The notes beneath the pieces are model-generated. The model saw only the letters and a list, made by a program, of their open reading frames with translations, searched no databases and was not told the DNA's origin. A stretch of 64,000 bases of DNA from a bacterium (GTDB lineage: Bacteria > Krumholzibacteriota > Krumholzibacteriia > LZORAL124-64-63): the NCBI GenBank assembly GCA_016712675.1, contig JADJQR010000001.1, positions 3,782,001-3,846,000 of the forward strand, written 5' to 3'. The translations under genes and the position numbers were made by a program. Shown here piece after piece: positions 25,469 to 34,514 of the stretch (its first letter is position 1; every line of letters begins with the position of its first letter).

Positions 25469-25477
25469 TGCTATCAT
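25469..25477 (+). promoter_or_regulatory. Extended -10 promoter for trkA-trkH
   Basis: TGCTATCAT with hexamer TATCAT at 25472-25477. A start near 25484 leaves a leader of about 43 bases before the GTG at 25527. This position supports the shorter TrkA start. Confidence 0.45.
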
Positions 25478-25526
25478 GCCCGCGCCGGGCCCGGCGGCAG
25501 CACTGCCGGGCGGCGCGGGAGGGGTC

Positions 25527-26894
25527 GTGCAGATCGTCATCGTGGGCGGCGGGACCGTGGGCACCGAGGTGGCCATGCACCTGCAGCGCTCAGGCCATTC
25601 CGTGGCCCTGGTGGAGCCGCGGGCGGAGCGCTGCGCCGAGCTGGCCGAGAAGCTGGACATCCTGGTGGTCGAGGGCAGCGGCGCCAGCCCCCGCGCCCTG
25701 GAACAGGCCGGGATCGCCGGGGCGTCCATGCTGCTGGCGGTCAGCTCGGTGGACGAGGCGAACATCCTGGCCTGCAGCCTGGCCGCCCAGTACGGGGTCC
25801 CCACGCGCATGGCCCGCGTCCGCAGCAGCGGCGAGTTCCGCGCCAAGGGCAGCCCCATCAACCTGGAGGCCCTGGGCGTCACGCGCATCATCGATCCCGA
25901 GCACGTGATGGTGCGGGTCATCGCACAGGTCGCCCACATCCCCGGCGCCAGCGAGGTGTTCAGCTACCACGACGGCGAGATCCTGCTGGCGCGCCACGTC
26001 ATGCGCGGGGACATGCCGATCATCGGCCACCGGTTCCGCGACATCTCGGCCATCGCGGGCGGCCACCGGTTCCTGGCCGTGGCGCTGCGGCGCGAGGCCG
26101 AGGGCAAGACCTGGATCCCGGCCGGGGACGACACGGTCATCGCCGGCGACGACATCACCACCGCCTTCACGCGCGATTCGCTGCCCCAGTACCTGCGCAT
26201 GCTGGGCCTCGAGCACCGGCGCCTGCACAGGGCGGTCGTCTCGGGCGACGGCCTGACCGCCATCCAGCTCTGCGAGGAACTGGCCACCTGGGTCGAGACG
26301 GTCACGCTGGTGGACTGGAACACCGACCACGCGATGCGCGCGGCGCAGCGCCTGCACGACATCGAGGTCATCCACGGCGACCCGACCGAGCGCGACGTGC
26401 TGCGTGAGGTCTCGGTCGGGCGCGCCGACCTCTTCGTGGGCGTGGGCAACGACACCACGCGCAACGTGATGGGAGCGCTGCTGGCGCGGTCCGAGGGCTG
26501 CCGCGAGACCATCGCCGTCTCGTTCGAGCCGTCCAGCAACCGCCTGTTCCGCGAGATCGGCATCAACCACGTGATCAGCCCGCGCCGGGCCATCGCGCAG
26601 GAGATCATGGACATCATCGCGCGCGGCCGCATGTCCGTGGAGCTGCAGTTGCGCAACCTGGACCTCGAGTCGGTCGAGATGCGCGTCGGCGAGGGCAGCA
26701 AGGCCACGCGCGGTCCGCTCAGCGAGGTCTGGCGGCCGCACCGGCGGCAGGCGATCGTCGGGGCCGTCTACCGCGGCGGGCGGGCCGAGATTCCCCAGGG
26801 CGACACCGTCCTGCAGGCGGGCGACGAGGTGGTCCTCATCATCAAGCCGAAGCACGTCGGCACCATCGAGGGCCTGTTCCGGGAGCGCCGGTGA
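25527..26894 (+). CDS. trkA: Trk potassium uptake regulator TrkA
   Basis: A 455-residue cytoplasmic gating protein with two RCK modules. Each has a Rossmann nucleotide site (Val-Ile-Val-Gly-Gly-Gly-Thr-Val-Gly near residue 4-12, and the degenerate copy near 230) and a TrkA-C domain. It binds NAD(H) or ATP and opens the TrkH channel. The GTG at 25527 is preferred: it sits just after GGGAGGGG and directly before the first beta strand, while the frame extended upstream is low-complexity Arg/Pro sequence. The stop overlaps the trkH start (GTGA). Confidence 0.95.
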   Translation: MQIVIVGGGTVGTEVAMHLQRSGHSVALVEPRAERCAELAEKLDILVVEGSGASPRALEQAGIAGASMLLAVSSVDEANILACSLAAQYGVPTRMARVRSSGEFRAKGSPINLEALGVTRIIDPEHVMVRVIAQVAHIPGASEVFSYHDGEILLARHVMRGDMPIIGHRFRDISAIAGGHRFLAVALRREAEGKTWIPAGDDTVIAGDDITTAFTRDSLPQYLRMLGLEHRRLHRAVVSGDGLTAIQLCEELATWVETVTLVDWNTDHAMRAAQRLHDIEVIHGDPTERDVLREVSVGRADLFVGVGNDTTRNVMGALLARSEGCRETIAVSFEPSSNRLFREIGINHVISPRRAIAQEIMDIIARGRMSVELQLRNLDLESVEMRVGEGSKATRGPLSEVWRPHRRQAIVGAVYRGGRAEIPQGDTVLQAGDEVVLIIKPKHVGTIEGLFRERR

Positions 26895-28492
26895 ACCGCG
26901 GCGCGGTCCTGTGGGCCATCGGCCGCCTCCTGCAGGTGATGGCCGTGGTCCTGCTGGTGCCGCTGGGGCTGGCGGTGGGCGAGGACATCGCGCTGCCGGG
27001 CCGCGAGCCGCTGGGCTCGGTGATGAGCCGCGCCTTCGCCGCCACGGTCCTGGTCGCGCTGGCCCTGGGGACGGGACTGGACCTGGCCCATCGCCGCTCG
27101 CGATTCGGCCAGGGCGTGCGCGAGGGCTTCGCCATCGTCACGCTCAGCTGGGTGCTGCTGACCGTCGTGGGGGCGATACCCTTCGTCGCCTGGTTCGTTT
27201 CGCAGGGGTCCAGCGGTGCGCTCGGCGTCCTGGGCGCCGTCACCGATGCCTGCTTCGAGGTGATGAGCGGCTTCACCACCACCGGCGCCACGATCCTGAC
27301 CGATGTCGAGGCCCTGCCCCACAGCCTGCTCTTCTGGCGCGCGCTGACCCACTGGCTGGGCGGCATGGGGATCGTGACCCTGGCGCTGGCCATCTTCCCG
27401 GCGATGGGCGTGGGCGGCTACCAGATGTTCCGCGGCGAGGTGCCTGGGCCCAGCGCCGACCGCCTGCGGCCGCGCCTGCGCGAGACCGCGGCCATTCTCT
27501 GGGGCGTGTACGCGCTGCTGACGGGGGCCCTGACCGGGCTGCTGATGCTGTGCGGGATGAACCTGTTCGACGCGGTCTGCCACGCCTTCGCGACGATGGC
27601 CACCGGCGGCTTCTCGACACGCAACGCCTCGATCGGCGCCTGGGACAGCGCCTGGCTGGATGCCGTCGTGACCGTGTTCATGTTCCTGGCCGGGATGAAC
27701 TTCCTGCTGCACTACCGCGTGCTGTTCCATCGCGACTGGCGGGCCCTGCGCGAGAACCGCGAATTCCACTTCTTCGCCGGCACCGTCACGGCGGCCGTGC
27801 TCGCCTGCGCGGTGCTGCTGCTGGTGTACGGCCTGCCGGCGCCGGGGTCGCCGCCGGCGTCCTACCAGGCGACGCCGGCGGCCGAGGGCGCGTTCGCCGC
27901 CCACCTGGCGCGCGAGACCGCCAAGGTCGACGACCCGCTCGGGGCCCTGCGCCACGCGGCCTTCCAGGTGGTCTCGATCATCACGACGACCGGCTTCTGC
28001 ACCGCTGACTTCGACCTCTGGCCACGGGCGGCCGGCCTCCTGCTGCTGGTGCTGATGTTCTGGGGCGGTTGCGCGGGCTCGACGGCCGGCGGCATCAAGG
28101 CCATCCGCGTGCTGGTCACGCTCAAGGCCTCTTGGCGCGAACTTAAGAAGGTCGTGCGACCGCGCCTGGTCACGCCGCTGAAGGTCCGGCGCGCCCCGCT
28201 GCAGGAGCCGATGGTGGCGAACATCGTCGCCTTCTTCGTCCTGTTCGTCGGGCTGTTCGTGGTCTGTTCGCTGGCGATGACCCTGTTCGTGCCCGACCTG
28301 GTCACCGCGGTCTCGAGCGTGACCGCCTGCATCGCCAACGTGGGCCCCGGGCTGGCAGGGGTGGGCGCCACGCAGCACTACGGCTGGATCCCGCTGCCCG
28401 GCAAGTGGATCCTCGTGGTGTGCATGCTCCTGGGCCGGCTGGAGATCTACACCGTGCTGGTGGTGCTGCGGCCCGCGTTCTGGCGACGCTGA
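26891..28492 (+). CDS. trkH: Trk potassium channel subunit TrkH
   Basis: A 533-residue membrane protein with four repeated M1-P-M2 units forming a potassium-conducting pore. Pore-loop signatures include Gly-Phe-Thr-Thr-Thr-Gly-Ala-Thr (about 130), Met-Ala-Thr-Gly-Gly-Phe-Ser-Thr (about 237), Ile-Thr-Thr-Thr-Gly-Phe-Cys-Thr (about 368) and a looser fourth copy near Ala-Asn-Val-Gly-Pro-Gly (about 480). The GTG start overlaps the trkA stop by four bases, so channel and gate are made together. The membrane location follows from the hydrophobicity. Confidence 0.95.
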   Translation: MNRGAVLWAIGRLLQVMAVVLLVPLGLAVGEDIALPGREPLGSVMSRAFAATVLVALALGTGLDLAHRRSRFGQGVREGFAIVTLSWVLLTVVGAIPFVAWFVSQGSSGALGVLGAVTDACFEVMSGFTTTGATILTDVEALPHSLLFWRALTHWLGGMGIVTLALAIFPAMGVGGYQMFRGEVPGPSADRLRPRLRETAAILWGVYALLTGALTGLLMLCGMNLFDAVCHAFATMATGGFSTRNASIGAWDSAWLDAVVTVFMFLAGMNFLLHYRVLFHRDWRALRENREFHFFAGTVTAAVLACAVLLLVYGLPAPGSPPASYQATPAAEGAFAAHLARETAKVDDPLGALRHAAFQVVSIITTTGFCTADFDLWPRAAGLLLLVLMFWGGCAGSTAGGIKAIRVLVTLKASWRELKKVVRPRLVTPLKVRRAPLQEPMVANIVAFFVLFVGLFVVCSLAMTLFVPDLVTAVSSVTACIANVGPGLAGVGATQHYGWIPLPGKWILVVCMLLGRLEIYTVLVVLRPAFWRR

Positions 28493-28605
28493 ATCTTGCG
28501 CCTGCCTGCAACCCTGCCCCCCCCTGCCGGCGTCTATGGCGGGAATTCGCCCCTCACCGGCCCCGGCGGCCGGTGTCCCTGCCACCGCTGATCGGGGATT
28601 CCCAC

Positions 28606-31281
28606 ATGCGCGCGACGCGATCGACCGCCGTCCTGCTGGCCCTCGCCTGCCTGTCCATCCCCGTCCTGGCCCCCGCCGCGCCCGCGCAGGCCCCGCAGGC
28701 GGCGGCCGGCGGACCACCGCAGCGCAGCTACGAGACCCGGCGCCTGACCGGCGAGCCGCCGCGCATCGACGGACACCTGGACGATGCGGCCTGGGACGCC
28801 GTTCCCTGGGCGGGCGATTTCCTGCAGAGGGAGCCGGCGGACGGCGCCGCGCCGGCCCAGCCGTCGCAGTTCAAGGTCTTGTTCGACGACGACGCGCTGT
28901 ACTTCGCCTTCCGGCTGGCGGACGACCCGGCGCGCGTGGCGCCCATCCTGGCCCGCCACGACTGGTTCCCGGGCGACTGGATCGAGGTGAACATCGACAG
29001 CCGCGCGGACGAGCGCACCGCCTATTCGTTCACGCTCAGCCTGTCCGGCACGCGCGGCGACGAGTACATCAGCGAGGACGGCAACAGCTGGAACGGCAAC
29101 TGGGACCCGGTCTGGGAAGGCGCCACGCAGGTCGATGACGAGGGCTGGACCGCCGAGATGCGCATCCCCCTCAGCCAGCTCCGCTTCGACGCGGCCAAGG
29201 CCGCCGACTGGGGCCTGCAGGTCCATCGCCGGCACTTCCGCGACGGCCAGCGCTCGACCTGGCAGCACATCCCCCGCAACGGCAACGGCTGGGTCAGCCG
29301 TTTCGGCGACCTGCGCGGGTTGACCGGCCTGGCGCCGGCCCGGCGGATCGAGGTGCTGCCCTACGTGGTCGCCCAGCACGACCGGGAGCAGGCCGAGGCG
29401 GGCAACCCGTTCCGCGACGGCACCGACGGGCGGCTTTCCGGCGGGCTCGACGCGAAGCTCGGCCTGGGGAACGACTTCTCGCTGGACCTGACGGTGAACC
29501 CGGACTTCGGCCAGGTCGAGGCCGACCCGTCGCAGGTGAACCTCAGCGCCTTCGAGACCTTCTTCGAGGAGAAGCGGCCGTTCTTCATCGAGGGCGCCGA
29601 CGTGCTGAACCTGCCGCTGGCGCCGTCCGTCGCCGGCGGCCACTACACGCGCGACCGCCTGTTCTACTCGCGTCGGCTCGGGCACAGCCCCAGTTGGCGG
29701 CCCGACCTGCAGGCGGGCGAATCGGCCTCGGCGCCGGACCAGACCTCCATCGCGGCGGCGGCCAAGCTCTCGGGCAAGACCGCGGGCGGGCTGTCGGTGG
29801 GCGTGCTGCAGAGCGTCACCGCGCGCGAGCGCGCGGACATCACCGGGCCCGGCGGCGACCGGCAGGAGACCGTCGAGCCCCTGACCAACTACTTCGTCGG
29901 CCGCGTCACGCAGGACCTGCGCGCCGGGCAGACGGTGGTCGGCGGCATGCTCACCTCGGTCGTCCGCGACATCGACGACCCGCACCTCGGGTTCCTCGAG
30001 CGCCAGGCCTGGGCCGGCGGCGCCGACCTGCGGCACCTGTTCCGCGACCGAGACTACCGGATCGAGGCCCGCGTGCTGGGCAGCCACCTGCGCGGCAGCG
30101 AGGAGGCCATCCTCGGCGCCCAGACCGCGCCGGCCCGCTACTTCCAGCGACCGGACAACGACCACGCCGACGTCGACCCCGCGCGCACGACGCTGGGCGG
30201 CCACGCCGGCTCGGTGATGTTCACGCGGACGGGCAACGGCACGAACCTGATGTACCAGGTGGGCGGCGCCTGGCGCTCGCCCGGCTTCGAGATCAACGAC
30301 CTGGGCTACATGCGCTCGGCGGACGAGATCAACCAGTTCGCCTGGGTGGGCTACGTCCAGCGCGAGCCGCGGGGCATCTTCAACACCTGGCAGGCCAACG
30401 CCAACGGCTGGATGGACTGGGATTTCGGCGGCGCCCGGCTGGGCCGCGCCCTGAACGTGAACCTGAGCGCGCAGCTGCGCGGACAGCAGCGCTTCCACGC
30501 CAGCGCCACGCGCAATTCACGGCGACTGTCCAACACGGAACTGCGGGGCGGCCCGGCCTCGGTCTGGCCGGGCGGCTGGGAGCTGTCGGCCAACGTCAAC
30601 AACGACGAGCGCCGCGCGCTCCAGCTGGGTGGCGGCGCCTGGTGGTGGCGCCGCGACGAGGGCACGCAGGACAGCTGGTCGGTCTGGGTGGAGACGTCGT
30701 GGCGGCCCACCAACAGCCTGCGCGTGGCGTTGAACCCCTCCTGGGAGCGTAACGACAACCACCTGCAGTACGTGGGGACGTCGGGCTCGGACCAGGGCGA
30801 TCGCTACGTGTTCGGCCGCCTGGACCAGCGCACGTTCTCGTTGACGTTCCGCGTGGACCTCTGCCTGACGCCGGCCCTGACCGTGCAGTACTACGGCGCG
30901 CCGTTCCTCTCGGCCGGCCGCTACGAGTCGTTCCGGCGCGTGGCCGACCCGCGCGCGGCCTCACTGGACCAGCGCTTCCAGGCGCTGCAGGCAGGGGAAG
31001 TGACGCCGGCCGACGGCGGCTACGCGGTGGACGAGGACGGCGACGGCACGGCCGACTACGCGTTCGGCCGGCCCGACTTCAACGTGCGCGATTTCAACTC
31101 GAACCTCGTCGTGCGCTGGGAGTACGACGCGGGCTCGACGCTCTACCTGGTCTGGTCGCAGGGCCGCAGCGACGTGGTCGACCAGGGCGGCTTCGACCTG
31201 GGCGACGACCTGGACGCGCTGTTCGGCAAGCACCCGCGCAACACGTTCCTGGTGAAGGTCAACCGGTGGTTCTCGCTGTAG
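28606..31281 (+). CDS. DUF5916 outer-membrane protein with CBM9-like domain
   Basis: An 891-residue exported protein. Signal peptide 1-27. Residues 40-215 form a CBM9-like sugar-binding domain (Pro-Arg-Ile-Asp-Gly-His-Leu-Asp-Asp-Ala-Ala-Trp opening; Asp-Trp-Ile-Glu-Val-Asn-Ile-Asp-Ser). From about 235 onward it matches DUF5916 (Asn-Pro-Asp-Phe-Gly-Gln-Val-Glu-Ala-Asp; Phe-Phe-Glu-Glu-Lys-Arg-Pro-Phe-Phe-Ile-Glu-Gly). The C-terminal half shows amphipathic strands and ends Asn-Arg-Trp-Phe-Ser-Leu, as in outer-membrane barrels. Substrate unknown. The ATG at 28606 is chosen for the signal peptide. Confidence 0.9.
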   Translation: MRATRSTAVLLALACLSIPVLAPAAPAQAPQAAAGGPPQRSYETRRLTGEPPRIDGHLDDAAWDAVPWAGDFLQREPADGAAPAQPSQFKVLFDDDALYFAFRLADDPARVAPILARHDWFPGDWIEVNIDSRADERTAYSFTLSLSGTRGDEYISEDGNSWNGNWDPVWEGATQVDDEGWTAEMRIPLSQLRFDAAKAADWGLQVHRRHFRDGQRSTWQHIPRNGNGWVSRFGDLRGLTGLAPARRIEVLPYVVAQHDREQAEAGNPFRDGTDGRLSGGLDAKLGLGNDFSLDLTVNPDFGQVEADPSQVNLSAFETFFEEKRPFFIEGADVLNLPLAPSVAGGHYTRDRLFYSRRLGHSPSWRPDLQAGESASAPDQTSIAAAAKLSGKTAGGLSVGVLQSVTARERADITGPGGDRQETVEPLTNYFVGRVTQDLRAGQTVVGGMLTSVVRDIDDPHLGFLERQAWAGGADLRHLFRDRDYRIEARVLGSHLRGSEEAILGAQTAPARYFQRPDNDHADVDPARTTLGGHAGSVMFTRTGNGTNLMYQVGGAWRSPGFEINDLGYMRSADEINQFAWVGYVQREPRGIFNTWQANANGWMDWDFGGARLGRALNVNLSAQLRGQQRFHASATRNSRRLSNTELRGGPASVWPGGWELSANVNNDERRALQLGGGAWWWRRDEGTQDSWSVWVETSWRPTNSLRVALNPSWERNDNHLQYVGTSGSDQGDRYVFGRLDQRTFSLTFRVDLCLTPALTVQYYGAPFLSAGRYESFRRVADPRAASLDQRFQALQAGEVTPADGGYAVDEDGDGTADYAFGRPDFNVRDFNSNLVVRWEYDAGSTLYLVWSQGRSDVVDQGGFDLGDDLDALFGKHPRNTFLVKVNRWFSL

Positions 31282-31308
31282 CCGCGGACGGGAACCGCCG
31301 GCACGACC

Positions 31309-32787
31309 TCACTTGCTCAGCGCCAGCTTGCGCGTGACGATACCGTCGGCGCCCGTCAGCCGGGCGAACCACACGCCGCTGGCCACGCGCTGACCGCGCG
31401 CGTCGGTCCCGTCCCAGGTCACCTCGTGCCGGCCCTGCGAGTGCTGCCCCTCGGCCAGCGTGGCGACCAGGCGGCCGTCGATGCCGTACACAGCCAGCGT
31501 CACCGGGCCCGGCTCGGCGAGTTCGAAGGACAGAACCGTGGCGGGGTTGAAGGGATTGGGGCTGGCCTCCAGCCGCAGCACCGCCGCCGGCAGGGGCGCG
31601 GCCGAGACGGCCTGCGTCAGCGTGACCACGTCGTCGAGGTTGTCGCTGAAACGCACCGTCACGGTGCCGGCGCTGCCGGATTCGAGCGGCGCCAGGCCCG
31701 CGTCGCTGCGGTAGACGACCGGCTGCGCATAGTCCAGCGATTGCGGTCGCAGCGGGAACACCTCGCCGTCCGGCAGCAGCAGTTGGGCGAACACCGGGCA
31801 GTGGCCGTCCGCGTCCTGGTAGAGCACGCTCACGAAGCCGCCGGAACCGGGCGCGGGCACAGCCAGGTCCGAGAGCGACGGCAACGTGTTGGGGCCGGAC
31901 TCCAGACGGACCTGGCGCAGATGCCAGACTCCGCCCGGCGTGCGGTCGGTCTCCTGTGCGCCGCCCAGCAGCGTGATCCGCTGGCTGAGGCCGGCCACGT
32001 CCAGCCGCGGGTCCACCGGATCGTACCAGCTTTGGAACGCCGGATCGGCCTCCAGGTCCGCCAACGCGCACGACAGCAGCAGCGTGTTCTGGGCCGCCAG
32101 CACCGAGACGGTGATCTCGCCGATCTTCACCAGGTCGTCCACCCCGGTCCCTTCGATACGGTAGAGTCCCGGCGCGATGATGCCCGCCGCCGTGACGGTG
32201 TGGATCATCGCGAACAGGACGTCGGGATCGGGCACGGCAGGGTCCTTGATGGCCAGCAGGTAGCTGAAGAACGTCAGCCCCGAGCTGACGGGGAAGCCGC
32301 CGCTCACGTTGGTCAGCGCCGCCTGCAGTCGCGTGCCGTCGGTGCCCAGGCGGCAGTCGACCAGGTCGAGGTGCGCGCGGCCCGAGGTCTCGTCACCGGC
32401 CGCGTCGGTGGCCAGTCGCGTCAGGTCCGCCGGCGCCGGCGTGGCACCGGGGGCCAGCGGCACCGCCATCACGTCCAGATTGCCCGGGCGCAGCAGGCGG
32501 AAGCCGTACCCGCGCGGGCCGGAGACCGGGCCGGGCACGCGCGCCTCGTACGTGGCGGGGCCATCGGGCACGCTCGCCAGGGGGACTTCCTGCACGCCGC
32601 CCTGCGCGTAGAGAACGGCCTGCGTGGCGCCCGCGACCGGCGGGTTCTCCACACGGATTATCACCGTCTGGTCCGGCAGCAGGGCGCTGGCCCGGATGTC
32701 GTTCCACAGGGTGAACGCGCGGGCGGCGCCGGGGATCGCCAGCACGGCGACGATCACGGCCAGGCAGGAGCTCGATGCGGTCCTCAT
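31309..32787 (-). CDS. Secreted protein with FlgD-like sorting domain
   Basis: A 492-residue exported protein without a recognised functional domain. Signal peptide 1-24 (Gly-Ala-Ala-Arg-Ala-Phe). The middle is beta-rich with an Ig-like feel around residues 25-110 and a longer all-beta stretch to about 400. The tag starts at Ser-Pro-Asn-Pro-Phe-Asn-Pro near residue 412 and has Val-Tyr-Gly-Ile-Asp-Gly-Arg, Trp-Asp-Gly-Thr-Asp and Ser-Gly-Val-Trp-Phe. It is the second gene of a unit: 12 bases separate it from the upstream small barrel gene. Confidence 0.8.
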   Translation of the reverse strand: MRTASSSCLAVIVAVLAIPGAARAFTLWNDIRASALLPDQTVIIRVENPPVAGATQAVLYAQGGVQEVPLASVPDGPATYEARVPGPVSGPRGYGFRLLRPGNLDVMAVPLAPGATPAPADLTRLATDAAGDETSGRAHLDLVDCRLGTDGTRLQAALTNVSGGFPVSSGLTFFSYLLAIKDPAVPDPDVLFAMIHTVTAAGIIAPGLYRIEGTGVDDLVKIGEITVSVLAAQNTLLLSCALADLEADPAFQSWYDPVDPRLDVAGLSQRITLLGGAQETDRTPGGVWHLRQVRLESGPNTLPSLSDLAVPAPGSGGFVSVLYQDADGHCPVFAQLLLPDGEVFPLRPQSLDYAQPVVYRSDAGLAPLESGSAGTVTVRFSDNLDDVVTLTQAVSAAPLPAAVLRLEASPNPFNPATVLSFELAEPGPVTLAVYGIDGRLVATLAEGQHSQGRHEVTWDGTDARGQRVASGVWFARLTGADGIVTRKLALSK

Positions 32788-32799
32788 GAAGTCCTCCCC

Positions 32800-33558
32800 C
32801 TAGAAGCGGATCCCCATCATCAGCATGTGGCACTGGTTGCGCAGCGGCACCGGTTCGTTGTCGACGCGCGTCGTCTCTTCACCGAACGGCACATCGGCGT
32901 AGGTCGGCAACGGCAACGGGTCCAGGCTCAGATCGAAGCGGTACTCCAGCAGCAGGCGCTGGCCGCCCACCGGTGCGTCCAGCCCCAGGCCGTAGGTGAA
33001 GTGGAAGTCGAACATGTCCACTTCGGACATGTCACTGTCGGCGCTCAGCGGAATGGTCTCGGTCCCGTCGTCGACCAGCCCGCTGAGCCGGTAGCGGTCG
33101 CCGACCTTCAGGCCGAAGCCGAATCCCGCCAACGTGTAGAAGTCGACGGCGCCGCCGCGCGTCCACCGGTAGCGCGTCAGGACCGGGATCTCCAGGTAGT
33201 CCATATCGTAGGACACGTGCAGGACCGCGGGCACCTCGAAGATCGACACGCCGATGTCCTGGCGCGATCCCTTGCGGACGTAGAGCACTTCCTGCTGCAG
33301 GCTGAAACGATCGGTCACCGGCAGGACCAGGAAAACCCCGGCCGCCAGGCTCTTGCGGCTCCCGCTGTCCACCGTGTATTGCATGTCGCGGGGTGTCGTG
33401 CCTTGGTGCTGGGCAAGCGCCAGGCCGCCCTTGAGGCCGAACGAGATCGGCGCCCGGCCGGCCGCGACGCGGTCGCCGTCCGCCGCGGTCGCCTCACTTC
33501 CCATGGCGGCAAGGGCCAGCACCAGCAGTGCCGTGCAGGGTAGGCGGAACACGTTCAT
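32800..33558 (-). CDS. Small outer-membrane beta-barrel protein
   Basis: A 252-residue exported protein, signal peptide 1-26. The mature part has about eight amphipathic strands, begins Ile-Ser-Phe-Gly-Leu-Lys-Gly-Gly-Leu and ends with aromatic Ile-Arg-Phe. These are features of the PorT/OmpW-like outer-membrane beta-barrel (OMP_b-brl_2) group. A Tyr-Leu-Glu-Ile-Pro-Val-Leu segment in the middle is typical of that group. GGGAG lies close to the ATG at 33558. Role unknown; it is co-transcribed with the tagged secreted protein. Confidence 0.85.
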   Translation of the reverse strand: MNVFRLPCTALLVLALAAMGSEATAADGDRVAAGRAPISFGLKGGLALAQHQGTTPRDMQYTVDSGSRKSLAAGVFLVLPVTDRFSLQQEVLYVRKGSRQDIGVSIFEVPAVLHVSYDMDYLEIPVLTRYRWTRGGAVDFYTLAGFGFGLKVGDRYRLSGLVDDGTETIPLSADSDMSEVDMFDFHFTYGLGLDAPVGGQRLLLEYRFDLSLDPLPLPTYADVPFGEETTRVDNEPVPLRNQCHMLMMGIRF

Positions 33559-33635
33559 GATCTCCCAAGGTACGGCCACGGTGTCGTGGCAGGATTGGGG
33601 CGCTTCGGTGATGCAGGTCAACCCAAGGCTTGAAT

Positions 33636-33664
33636 CATATACACGAATGATACAAAAAACGCAA
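33636..33664 (-). promoter_or_regulatory. -35/-10 promoter for the barrel/secreted-protein unit
   Basis: On the minus strand TTGCGT (33664-33659), a 17-base spacer, TATATG (33641-33636). It lies in an AT-rich patch 78 bases before the ATG, and its -35 resembles that of the FAS1 lipoprotein promoter. Confidence 0.55.
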
Positions 33665-33836
33665 GCACTCGTCGGATTTCGCGCGCTTCGCGGCTGAAGT
33701 TGCAGCTCGAGCGGCCCGAGGCCCATCCTTGACCAGGAAATCGCCCACGTCTGTACAGTTTTTGTAATATCCGAGGCGGTCCGGACGGTCGGTCTCATGG
33801 ACGCGTCGCCCGCGGGGTTCGCAGCCGATCGTCCGA

Positions 33837-34514
33837 CTAGGCCAGCGGCCGCGCCAGCGCACCCGCCGCGTGGTTGAGCGCGAACGCCACCATGGTCTCC
33901 CCGACGTGGAACACGTCCCGCTCGCGCCCCACCTGGTCCAGCCAGGCGGCCACGTCGGGGTGATGCGGGTTGCCGTCGTCGTGCCAGACCACGGCGCCCG
34001 GCCGCGACGGGTCCAGAAGTGCGAAGGCATGCCGCGTGTCCGAGGCCACCGTGCGCGCGTCGTGTCCGCCATCGACGTAGACCAGGTGCATGGAGCCGTA
34101 CAGGGGCGCGAAGTCGAAGCGCGTGGAGTCGCCCGTCAGCTTCGTCACGCGATCCCGCCAGCGCGGGTCCTCGAAGGCGCGCGTGGCGGAGCCGTCCGTG
34201 CGCGGCAGCCCGGCGATGACGCGGTCGCGTGCGTCCAACTGCGCCTGCGCCAGATCCTCGTCGCCCAGGTCGAGCGTCCACACGTGCCCGTCGTCCGGCA
34301 GGTTGGCTGCCAGGTTGAGCGTCTGCAGGCCCCACAGCGTGCCGATCTCCAGCACCCGCCGAGCGTCCAGCGCCTTGAGCAGCGCCACGAGCACGGCCGT
34401 CTCCAGCAGCTTCGGCGTGCGGTCGTTCGGCAGCACGAACGTGGCCAGGCGGTCGGCGGCCGACGGCGTCTCGTGCAGCAGGAAAACCTGGTGGGGACGG
34501 ACGTTCAGACGCAT
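33837..34514 (-). CDS. Class I SAM-dependent methyltransferase (type 24-like)
   Basis: A 225-residue protein with the Rossmann SAM motif Val-Leu-Glu-Ile-Gly-Thr-Leu-Trp-Gly (about 54-62). Further motifs are Val-Trp-Thr-Leu-Asp-Leu-Gly and Leu-Val-Tyr-Val-Asp-Gly-Gly-His-Asp, typical of Methyltransf_24 O-methyltransferases acting on sugars or small molecules. It is the last gene of a four-gene overlapping operon and overlaps the radical SAM gene by ten bases. The acceptor is unknown but is probably the glycan made by the cluster. Confidence 0.85.
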   Translation of the reverse strand: MRLNVRPHQVFLLHETPSAADRLATFVLPNDRTPKLLETAVLVALLKALDARRVLEIGTLWGLQTLNLAANLPDDGHVWTLDLGDEDLAQAQLDARDRVIAGLPRTDGSATRAFEDPRWRDRVTKLTGDSTRFDFAPLYGSMHLVYVDGGHDARTVASDTRHAFALLDPSRPGAVVWHDDGNPHHPDVAAWLDQVGRERDVFHVGETMVAFALNHAAGALARPLA